NCBI GenBank assembly: GCA_031263335.1
Contig: JAISGB010000126.1
Location: 1-5,501, forward strand
Direction of reading: 5' to 3'
DNA from: Eubacteriales Family XIII. Incertae Sedis bacterium
Lineage (GTDB): Bacteria > Bacillota > Clostridia > Peptostreptococcales > Anaerovoracaceae
Length of the DNA stretch: 5,501 nucleotides
Shown: in pieces, positions 1 through 5,501 of the stretch
Layout: each line of letters begins with the position of its first letter
Position numbering within the stretch: position 1 is the first letter of the stretch
Program-made: the position numbers and the translations under genes
The notes under the pieces: generated by a model
Told to the model about the DNA's origin: nothing
The model's input: only the letters and a program-made list of their open reading frames with translations
Database searches by the model: none

Positions 1-995
1 GCGCGCGGAGGACGGATCGTTTCCCCGCGCCGCCCTTGGTCGTGAGTACGGATTCCTTCGTCGTGACGCCCTTGGAGTTCAAGGGCGGCGATATCGGGAA
101 ATTGGCCGTATGCGGGACGGTGAACGATGTCCTCATGATGGGCGCGATCCCCAAGTATCTCACCTGCGGCTTCATCTTGGAGACGGGATTGGAGATCGCG
201 CGCTTGGACAGAATCGTCGCTTCGATGGCCGCCGAGGCGCGCGCGGCCGGCGTCCTGATCGTCGCGGGGGACACAAAGGTGATCGAAGGGCGTACGAACG
301 CGGATCGCGCGGGCGGATCCGATGTCGGCGGCGAAGGTCTGATGATCAACTCCACCGGCATCGGCTTTCTGCGAGCCGGGACGGATATCGCGCGCGCGCC
401 CTCCGCGGCGAAGGCCCGCCCCGGGGACGCCGTCATCGTGAGCGGCAATCTGGGCGATCATCACGCCTGCATCCTGTCCGCCCGCATGGGCGTCGAGAGC
501 GACATCGAGAGCGACTGCGCGAGCCTCGGCGAGACGACGGACGCGCTGTTTCGCGCCGGTTCGGAGGTACACGTTTTGCGGGACGTGACGCGCGGGGGAC
601 TCGGCGCTGTGCTGAACGAGATCGCGGACGCGTCGGGCGTGACCATAGAATTGTCGGAACGGGCGTTGCCCGTCGACCCGAAGGTGGCGGCGTTCTGCGG
701 CGTCATGGGTCTGGACCCCATCTATATGGGCAACGAAGGGAAGATGGTCGTCTTTGTCCCGAAGGTGGCGGCCGAACGCGCGGTGGCGCTGATGCGGGCT
801 ACGGAGGCCGGGCGCGGCGCCCGCGTCATCGGCGCCGTGCGCGAGACGGAGGACGCGGACGACCCGATCGGTTCACCGACGGATCCGCCCCCCGCACCGC
901 GCGCCGCGCGGGGGTTTGTGGTCATGAGGACGAAGATAGGCGGCGCGCGCAGGATAGACACGCTGTTCGGCGAGGGATTGCCGAGGATCTGTTGA
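1..995 (+). CDS. hypE: Carbamoyl dehydratase HypE, NiFe-hydrogenase maturation factor (5' partial)
   Basis: HypE dehydrates a carboxamide on its own C-terminal cysteine to a thiocyanate, using ATP, and passes the cyanide to iron held by HypC-HypD for the NiFe-hydrogenase active site. It is a cytosolic protein. Visible family marks, numbered from the TTG at 36, are STDSFVV (4-10), GGDIGKLAVCGTVND (17-31), AGDTKV (77-82), NSTGIG (105-110), DVTRGGLGAVLNEIA (183-197), GNEGK (232-236) and the C-terminal PRIC (316-319), whose last Cys is the catalytic acceptor. The reading frame (codons from base 3) stays open to the left edge. TTG 36 falls inside the conserved core, so the true start and roughly 50-60 residues lie outside the window. 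Two stretches look inserted relative to typical HypE: about residues 87-100, and an acidic/proline-rich stretch at 271-292. The family call is secure. maf follows 61 bases downstream and may be cotranscribed. Confidence 0.95.
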   Translation, partial: ARRTDRFPAPPLVVSTDSFVVTPLEFKGGDIGKLAVCGTVNDVLMMGAIPKYLTCGFILETGLEIARLDRIVASMAAEARAAGVLIVAGDTKVIEGRTNADRAGGSDVGGEGLMINSTGIGFLRAGTDIARAPSAAKARPGDAVIVSGNLGDHHACILSARMGVESDIESDCASLGETTDALFRAGSEVHVLRDVTRGGLGAVLNEIADASGVTIELSERALPVDPKVAAFCGVMGLDPIYMGNEGKMVVFVPKVAAERAVALMRATEAGRGARVIGAVRETEDADDPIGSPTDPPPAPRAARGFVVMRTKIGGARRIDTLFGEGLPRIC

Positions 996-1021
996 GCGCG
1001 TCGATGTCGGACGGGCAAGGT

Positions 1022-1043
1022 CGGCCGCGCTTGTCCGCGGCCG
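1022..1043 (+). promoter_or_regulatory. GC-rich hairpin in the hypE-maf gap
   Basis: Bases 1022-1029 (CGGCCGCG) pair perfectly with 1036-1043 (CGCGGCCG) around a six-base loop (CTTGTC). The hairpin ends three bases before the AGGAAAGGAAGG Shine-Dalgarno stretch of maf. No T run follows, so it is a poor intrinsic terminator. It could stabilise a processed mRNA end or tune maf translation, or be a by-product of high GC content. The pairing is seen directly; the role is inference. Confidence 0.35.
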
Positions 1044-1056
1044 TCAGGAAAGGAAG

Positions 1057-1665
1057 GTGCGCGCATTGAAGATCATTCTCGCTTCCGCTTCGCCTCGGCG
1101 GTACGAAATATTGAAAAGCCACGGCGTGACGCCCGCGGTCATCCCCTCGGACGTGGATGAAACCCTGCCGGAGTCCTTGGTTGCCCGTCCGGTGGAAGAC
1201 ATCGTCGTCTATCTGGCGCGCAAGAAGGCGGACGCCGTCCGAGCGGCGCTTCGATCCGGGGAAGGGAACGACGCGGCGGGCGGCGCGGCTTTCATCTTGG
1301 CCGCCGATACCGTGGTGTATAAGGATCGAATCATCGGAAAACCCGTCGACGAAGCCGACGCCTTTCATATCCTCTCATCCCTGCGCGCCTCCGCCCATAG
1401 GGTGATCACGGGCGTCTGTCTCATTGACGCGGAAAGCGGCGAAGCGCAGGGATTCTTTGACACCACGGAGGTGTATTTCAAGGACTATCCCGACGCGGAG
1501 ATATACCGATACATTCGCGAGGATCCCCCCTACGACAAATCCGGTTCCTACGCCGTGCGGTCGAGTTGGTCGAGGAATATAGAGCGCGTTGAGGGCGATA
1601 TCGAAAACGTCATGGGGTTGCCATGGTATCGCGTCGCGCCGCTGATCGCGCGCCGCAGAACATAA
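1057..1665 (+). CDS. maf: Maf family nucleoside triphosphate pyrophosphatase
   Basis: Maf proteins are cytosolic house-cleaning enzymes that hydrolyse non-canonical or specific nucleoside triphosphates (dTTP/UTP, or m7GTP in the YceF branch) to the monophosphate and pyrophosphate; some affect septum formation. At 202 residues it has about the usual length. It shows LASASPRR (8-15), SDVDET (31-36), LAADTVV (81-87, with the presumed catalytic Asp84), GKP (94-96), AHRVITG (113-119), DKSGSY (160-165) and NVMGLP (184-189). The usual IQG that follows AGxY is VRS here (167-169), so the commonly conserved Gln is Arg. The GTG at 1057 has AGGA seven bases upstream. A TTG at 1066 has AGGAAGG eight bases upstream and gives the more family-like N-terminus MKIILASASPRR, so either start is possible and they differ by three residues. 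Substrate branch is not assigned. Confidence 0.93.
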   Translation: MRALKIILASASPRRYEILKSHGVTPAVIPSDVDETLPESLVARPVEDIVVYLARKKADAVRAALRSGEGNDAAGGAAFILAADTVVYKDRIIGKPVDEADAFHILSSLRASAHRVITGVCLIDAESGEAQGFFDTTEVYFKDYPDAEIYRYIREDPPYDKSGSYAVRSSWSRNIERVEGDIENVMGLPWYRVAPLIARRRT

Positions 1666-1674
1666 AATAAACGA

Positions 1675-1703
1675 TGGATATTTCCGTGAAAATAGGATAT
1701 GAT
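1675..1703 (+). promoter_or_regulatory. Candidate sigma-70-type promoter for the ThDP enzyme gene
   Basis: TGGATA (1675-1680, four of six matches to TTGACA) and TATGAT (1698-1703, five of six matches to TATAAT) are separated by 17 bases in a locally AT-rich gap after maf. Transcription would begin near 1710, about 50 bases before the ATG at 1759. This suggests the ThDP gene can be expressed independently of hypE-maf. It is a consensus match read by eye, without experimental support. Confidence 0.45.
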
Positions 1704-1747
1704 CTTTACGTGGAAAAGTTTAATGTTTTATCGGTGCAGGAATAAGC

Positions 1748-1754
1748 GGGGTGA
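1748..1754 (+). promoter_or_regulatory. Ribosome binding site that decides the ThDP enzyme start
   Basis: GGGGTGA lies four bases before ATG 1759 and keeps the GGTGA core of the Shine-Dalgarno consensus. The earlier in-frame ATG at 1699 sits inside the candidate -10 box, has no comparable site, and would add 20 residues with no family likeness. The 1759 start is therefore preferred. Confidence 0.55.
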
Positions 1755-1758
1755 TAAA

Positions 1759-3462
1759 ATGGCCAAATACAAAAGCGGGGAAGCGTTCATCGAATTGCTG
1801 AACGCGCACGGCGTGGACAAAATATTCATCAATCCGGGGTTCGAATCCATCGATATCCTGTCAAGCATAGCCGCCGCGCGCGAGAAAGGCAAGAAATCTC
1901 CTCAGTTGGTGTTGTGCTTGGATGAGGCGGTGGCTGTCGCCGCCGCTTACGGCAATTATATGGTCACAGGCAAACCACAGGTGGTGATCGTCCATTCCGA
2001 ATTGGGCAGCCTGCAGTTGGGCGGCAATCTGCAAAATCTGCAGTGGGGACGGATCCCTGTCGTGATCTTGGCCGCGTATCATGAGATCGACGCGCGGCGC
2101 ACGCTCTGGAACGGGCAGCCTTATGATCAAGGCGGCATCGTGCGCAACAGCGTGAAATATGATCGTCGCCTGAACGGGGACGAGGATCTGCACCCCGTAT
2201 TGATCGAGGCGTTCCGCATTGCCCGCACGGAACCGACCGGGCCGGTCTATCTGTGCTTTCCCATGGACTATCTGTACCGGGAAATCGAGAAGCCGGAGAC
2301 ACAGCCCGCAGCGGAAGCGACGGCCGCGCTCCCCGCATTGGATACGGAAGCGTTGGAGAAGATGGCGGACATCCTTTTGGATGCAAAGAATCCCCTGTTG
2401 GTGAGCGGCAACGCCGGTCGTTATACGCAGAATGTGGCGGCGTTGACGAGCTTGGCGGAAACCCTGAGCGCGTCGACGCTGACGGGCTACAGTTGGATGA
2501 ACTTCCCGGGCAACCATCCTCTGTGCATTGGCATCGAGCAGATCGGCGGCAGCCGTAGGCGGGATGCGGGTTACGACGAGGCCGATGTGATTCTGGCCAT
2601 CGACTACGCAATGCCCTACGTAGGGAACGCGCCGCCCCCGAGACAGGAGGCCAAGATCCTGCACATCGACGTCGATCCGCTGACGCAGGGCCGCTTGCTG
2701 TGGGGACGAGGGGCGGACATCTTCATCAAGGCCGACTCCCGTGAGGCCATTCCCGCTTTGGACAAATTGCTCAAGGAGAAGATGACGGAGGAGAAAAAGG
2801 CGGAATTGGCGGAGCGCTTTCGACGGATCGCCGCGGATAACGAGAAGATCCGCCTGGATCGGTACGCGTTCGCATCGGATCGCGCGAACCAAGATCCTAT
2901 CTCCGCCGACTATCTGTTCTGTTGCCTGAACCAAGTCATTGACGCGGACGCCATCGTGGTCCACCATACGCTCAGCCACTGCGCGTCCGTCACCGAGCAG
3001 ATCGTGCGCACGAAGCCCGGCACTTGGTTTGGCTGTCCTTCCGGCGCCATAGGTTGGGCGTCGGGCGCCGCGCTCGGCGCCGCATCCGCCGCCCCGGGGA
3101 AGACTGTGGTGGCGATCATGACGGACGGAGGTTTTGTCTGGGGCTGTCCCACGTCCACCTTCTGGACCTCGGCGAACTACCGGTTTCCTTTTCTCGCCGT
3201 GATCTGCAACAATAAAGGGTATGGCGCAATCCGCGACGTGCAGACGGAACTGTTGGGAGAAGCTCGACCGAGCGAAACGTTCATCTTCGAATCCGCAGTT
3301 GATTTTATGCCCGACTACGCCATGATCGCGCGGGGCGCGGGGGCGTTCGGACGCACGGTGACAAAACCGGAAGAGGTGATGCCCGCGTTGCAAGAAGCGC
3401 TGGCCGCCGTACGCAACGGCCAATCCGCAGTGTTGGACGTACATCTGCCGAGGGAAAGATAG
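1759..3462 (+). CDS. Thiamine-diphosphate-dependent enzyme, acetolactate synthase/benzoylformate decarboxylase-like, substrate unknown
   Basis: A 567-residue cytosolic enzyme with the three-domain layout of the family: an N-terminal pyrimidine-binding domain (about 1-175), a central domain (about 195-340) and a C-terminal pyrophosphate-binding domain (about 380-560). Glu56 in CLDEAVAV matches the glutamate that activates ThDP. The cofactor/metal motif is TDGG (455-458) followed by NNKGY (484-488), with Asp456 and the Asn about 28 residues on as likely Mg ligands; the usual first Gly of GDG is Thr. The N-terminal match (SGEAFIELLNAHGVD, INPGFES, TGKPQVV, TEPTGPVYL) is to a broad group annotated only as 'thiamine pyrophosphate-requiring protein' or acetolactate synthase-like. 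The gene stands alone, with no ilvN-like regulatory subunit beside it, which argues against a biosynthetic acetolactate synthase. The family is secure; the reaction (2-oxoacid decarboxylation or carboligation) is inference. The start is set by the RBS at 1748-1754. Confidence 0.9.
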   Translation: MAKYKSGEAFIELLNAHGVDKIFINPGFESIDILSSIAAAREKGKKSPQLVLCLDEAVAVAAAYGNYMVTGKPQVVIVHSELGSLQLGGNLQNLQWGRIPVVILAAYHEIDARRTLWNGQPYDQGGIVRNSVKYDRRLNGDEDLHPVLIEAFRIARTEPTGPVYLCFPMDYLYREIEKPETQPAAEATAALPALDTEALEKMADILLDAKNPLLVSGNAGRYTQNVAALTSLAETLSASTLTGYSWMNFPGNHPLCIGIEQIGGSRRRDAGYDEADVILAIDYAMPYVGNAPPPRQEAKILHIDVDPLTQGRLLWGRGADIFIKADSREAIPALDKLLKEKMTEEKKAELAERFRRIAADNEKIRLDRYAFASDRANQDPISADYLFCCLNQVIDADAIVVHHTLSHCASVTEQIVRTKPGTWFGCPSGAIGWASGAALGAASAAPGKTVVAIMTDGGFVWGCPTSTFWTSANYRFPFLAVICNNKGYGAIRDVQTELLGEARPSETFIFESAVDFMPDYAMIARGAGAFGRTVTKPEEVMPALQEALAAVRNGQSAVLDVHLPRER

Positions 3463-3475
3463 CGCGCGATTAAGA

Positions 3476-3507
3476 ATCGGGGAGCACACCCCGGTGTGCT
3501 CCCCGAT
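3476..3507. terminator. Perfect 15-bp inverted repeat between convergent genes, candidate bidirectional terminator
   Basis: Bases 3476-3490 (ATCGGGGAGCACACC) are exactly complementary to 3493-3507, with two central bases (CC), so the RNA would form a 13-14 bp stem with a small loop. It fills the 49-base gap between the ThDP enzyme stop (3462) and the DppF-like stop (3512), where transcripts from both strands must end. There is no strong T run on either side. On the minus strand the stem is followed by TCTTAATC, so termination there may be slightly better supported. The palindrome is certain; its function is inferred from position. Confidence 0.75.
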
Positions 3508-3511
3508 CGGA

Positions 3512-4468
3512 TCAGACGAATTGCTCCGCGAAATGGCATTTCACCATATGTCCGGGCAGAATCTCCTTGGATTCGGGTTCCTCCGTAAAGCATTGCTCCT
3601 TCGCGTGATCGCAACGCGGAGCAAAACGGCACCCCGGTTTGGGGTTGACCGGAGAGCTGATCTCGCCTTTCAGCAGGATGCGCTCCTTGTTATAATTCAC
3701 GACGGGAACGGGTACCGCGTTGAGCAACGCCACCGTATACGGATGTATGGGCTTGCTGAACAGTTCCCCCGACGCGACTTTCTCCACGATCTGCCCCAGA
3801 TACATCACGATGATGTCATTTGAGATATGTTTTACCACGGACAGATCGTGTGTTATGAAGATATATGCGATGCCGGTCTCCGCTTGGATGTCGATCAGCA
3901 GATTCAGTATCTGCGCTTGGATCGAGACGTCGAGCGCGGAAACCGGTTCGTCGCACACGATGAACTCCGGTTTGATGGATAGGGCGCGCGCGATGCCGAT
4001 GCGTTGCCTACGGCCCCCGTCAAGTTCGTGCGGATACGTGTTGACCAAACGCCGCGACAGGCCGACGATATCCATCAGCTCGAAGACGCGGTTCTTTATC
4101 TCACCGCGCGAGAGCTTTCCCGCGATCAGCATGGCTTCGGAGATCAACTGGTGAACCGTCATTCTCGGATCCAACGAGGAATAGGGGTCCTGAAAGATGA
4201 TCTGCATCCTGCCGCTGAGTTCTTTGAGCTTTGCGGCGCGCACGCGCGTGATGTCCTCGCCGTCAAAGACGATCTTCCCGTCGGTGCTGTCCAAAAGGTG
4301 CAACACAACGCGACCGAGCGTGGATTTCCCGCAACCCGACTCGCCCACGACGCCCAACGTCTCGCTCCGGTTCAGGGAAAAGCTCACATCGTCCACCGCG
4401 TGAAGATATCCCTGCGGCACTTCGAAATACTTTTTCAGATTCTCTACTTGCAACAAAGGAGTCGACAT
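3512..4468 (-). CDS. dppF: Peptide-type ABC transporter ATP-binding protein, DppF/OppF-like
   Basis: One of two ATPases that energise a dipeptide/oligopeptide-type importer on the cytoplasmic face of the membrane. At 318 residues it has typical length. In order: Walker A GESGCGKST (42-50), Q-loop FQDP (92-95), signature LDGGRRQR (149-156), Walker B IVCDEP (170-175), D-loop SALD (177-180), switch His207 in THD, and the C-terminal oligopeptide-transporter extension with HPY (242-244), CRFAPRC (280-286), Cys293 and Cys311. These four cysteines match the pattern proposed to bind an Fe-S cluster in some family members. The signature has Asp for the usual Ser of LSGGQ, a variant I recall from many DppF/OppF proteins. 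The ATG is one base after the dppD stop, with GGGGGA six bases upstream, so the genes are translationally close. Substrate (peptide, nickel or other) is not determined; oppF would be an equally fair symbol. Confidence 0.93.
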   Translation of the reverse strand: MSTPLLQVENLKKYFEVPQGYLHAVDDVSFSLNRSETLGVVGESGCGKSTLGRVVLHLLDSTDGKIVFDGEDITRVRAAKLKELSGRMQIIFQDPYSSLDPRMTVHQLISEAMLIAGKLSRGEIKNRVFELMDIVGLSRRLVNTYPHELDGGRRQRIGIARALSIKPEFIVCDEPVSALDVSIQAQILNLLIDIQAETGIAYIFITHDLSVVKHISNDIIVMYLGQIVEKVASGELFSKPIHPYTVALLNAVPVPVVNYNKERILLKGEISSPVNPKPGCRFAPRCDHAKEQCFTEEPESKEILPGHMVKCHFAEQFV

Positions 4469-4469
4469 T

Positions 4470-5450
4470 TCATATCCCCCGGTTCATTCCGGCTTTGAGG
4501 CAACGGACAAAATGGGTTCCCGATTCCAAGCGCAATTCTATCGGTTCCCGCGTACAGGATTCATCGCGAAATTGGCATCGCGGTGAAAACTTGCACCCCT
4601 TGGGCAACGCCGTGGGATCCGGCATGAGGCCCATGATCGGTATCAGGCGCTTGCGCGCCCCCGTGATATCCGGCAGAGAATTGAACAGCCCCAATGTATA
4701 GGGGTGGGATCTCTTTTCAAAGACGACGTCCGCCGTCCCTATCTCCACGATTTCCCCGGCATAGATCACCGCGACGCGATCGCAGGTTTCCGCGACGACG
4801 CCGAGGTCATGCGTGATCAAAACCATCGAAGTGCCGAGTTCGTTCTTGAGTTCCTTCATCATGTTCAGGACCTGCGCTTGGATGGTCACATCCAAGGCGG
4901 TGGTCGGCTCGTCCGACAGAAGCAACTCAGGCTTGCACGCCAAGGCGATGGCGACAATGACGCGTTGCTTCATCCCTCCGGAGAGCTGATGCGGATAGTC
5001 GTTGAAGCGCGAGGACGGGATGCCGACCATCTCCAACATCTCGGCGGCCTTCCCTGCGGACTGCGCCCTGTTCATCTTCAGATGCAACCGGATCATCTCG
5101 CTGATCTGATCCCCGACCTTGTCGATGGGATTGAGCGCGGTCATGGGATCTTGAAAGATCATGGATATCTTGTCGCCGCGAATATCACGCATACGGGCGT
5201 TCGGCATTTTGAGGATGTCCTCGCCGTCAAGCAGTATCTCGCCCGACACGACGCGCGCGGGCGGCATTTGCAACAACCGCATGATACTCAGCGCGATCGT
5301 CGTCTTGCCGGCGCCGGTCTCACCGACCAAGCCGACGGTTTCACCTTTGTCCACATCGAAGGAAACATTGTTGACCGCATGGCAGACGCCGATTTCCCGA
5401 GATATGTATTTCACGGTCAGGTTTTTGACCGAAAGGATGTTTTCACTCAC
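4470..5450 (-). CDS. dppD: Peptide-type ABC transporter ATP-binding protein, DppD/OppD-like
   Basis: The partner ATPase of the importer, 326 residues. It shows Walker A GETGAGKTT (43-51), Q-loop FQDP (99-102), canonical signature LSGGMKQR (156-163), Walker B LLLSDEP (176-182), D-loop TALD (184-187), switch His214 in THD, then the C-terminal extension with HPY (249-251), CKFSPRC (286-292), Cys299 and Cys317. It begins with GTG at 5450. The frame is closed by an in-frame TAA at 5469-5471, and no other in-frame start codon lies between, so this start is effectively forced. AGAGG sits 11 bases upstream, a rather long spacing. The upstream neighbour is a permease C-terminus 18 bases away and the downstream neighbour dppF is one base away, so all three are one operon. 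Which solute is carried cannot be told without the binding protein, which is not in the window. Confidence 0.94.
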   Translation of the reverse strand: MSENILSVKNLTVKYISREIGVCHAVNNVSFDVDKGETVGLVGETGAGKTTIALSIMRLLQMPPARVVSGEILLDGEDILKMPNARMRDIRGDKISMIFQDPMTALNPIDKVGDQISEMIRLHLKMNRAQSAGKAAEMLEMVGIPSSRFNDYPHQLSGGMKQRVIVAIALACKPELLLSDEPTTALDVTIQAQVLNMMKELKNELGTSMVLITHDLGVVAETCDRVAVIYAGEIVEIGTADVVFEKRSHPYTLGLFNSLPDITGARKRLIPIMGLMPDPTALPKGCKFSPRCQFRDESCTREPIELRLESGTHFVRCLKAGMNRGI

Positions 5451-5468
5451 AGTATCAATCGCCTCTAC

Positions 5469-5501
5469 TTATATTTTCAGTCTCGGGTCAAGACTGTCCC
5501 G
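5469..5501 (-). CDS. dppC: C-terminal end of a DppC/OppC-type ABC permease (partial)
   Basis: Reading leftward from the right edge, ten codons give RDSLDPRLKI followed by TAA at 5471-5469. This matches the usual C-terminus of DppC/OppC-family inner-membrane permeases (LRDxLDPRL). The gap to the dppD start is 18 bases. Membrane segments are outside the window. The call rests on this short motif plus the expected order permease-ATPase-ATPase, which together are persuasive. A NikC-type nickel permease would end similarly and is not excluded. Confidence 0.8.
   Translation of the reverse strand, partial: RDSLDPRLKI

Noticed and set aside
36..38. TTG as the start of hypE
   Set aside because: It lies inside the conserved HypE core and the same frame is open to the left edge, so the gene is simply cut by the window.
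110..1069. 319-codon plus-strand frame overlapping hypE
   Set aside because: Its Arg-rich, low-complexity translation is the shifted frame of hypE; hypE has the conserved motifs.
1676..1700. Direct repeat GGATAT (1676-1681 and 1695-1700) as an operator
   Set aside because: Six bases repeated twice in an AT-rich gap is easily chance and overlaps the proposed promoter boxes.
1699..1701. ATG 1699 as the start of the ThDP enzyme
   Set aside because: It falls in the candidate -10 box, lacks a good ribosome site, and the added 20 residues do not resemble the family; ATG 1759 fits all three.
1861..3489. 542-codon open frame on the minus strand opposite the ThDP enzyme gene
   Set aside because: It is antisense to a clear conserved gene and its translation is rich in Arg, Gln and His with no recognisable motif. 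It is a GC-driven shadow frame.
3512..5501. Importer assigned to nickel because hypE is in the window
   Set aside because: The genes are on opposite strands in convergent operons, and no binding protein or nickel-specific residue can be seen, so the association is not supported.

Overview
The window reads as an ordinary chromosomal segment of a GC-rich, probably anaerobic bacterium. It carries the NiFe-hydrogenase maturation gene hypE, a Maf-type nucleotide pyrophosphatase, a thiamine-diphosphate (ThDP) enzyme and part of a peptide-type ABC importer. The importer ATPases and the ThDP protein resemble those of high-GC Clostridia/Bacillota or Synergistota. This placement is an impression from protein style only and is low confidence. 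No mobile element, CRISPR array, tRNA or rRNA was seen.

Left half, plus strand: hypE enters from the left edge without its N-terminus and ends at 995 with the diagnostic C-terminal PRIC. A 61-base gap holding a small GC-rich hairpin leads to maf (1057-1665, GTG start, or TTG at 1066). A 93-base gap with a plausible sigma-70-type promoter then precedes a 567-residue ThDP enzyme (1759-3462) of the acetolactate synthase/benzoylformate decarboxylase superfamily. Its substrate cannot be read from the sequence.

Right half, minus strand: two ABC ATPases, DppF/OppF-like (3512-4468) and DppD/OppD-like (4470-5450), are packed one base apart. Just upstream of them at the right edge are the last ten codons of a DppC/OppC-type permease (5469-5501), too short to appear as an ordinary ORF. 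This is the distal end of a permease-ATPase-ATPase operon for uptake of peptides or a similar small solute.

The two halves converge on 3463-3511, which holds a perfect 15-bp inverted repeat that probably terminates transcription from both sides. HypE inserts cyanide-derived ligands into the NiFe active site, and importers of this family can carry nickel, but nothing here links the importer to hydrogenase. I found no convincing new multi-gene system. The points most worth checking are the uncharacterised ThDP enzyme with a TDG cofactor motif, two low-complexity insertions in HypE, and a changed conserved motif in Maf.
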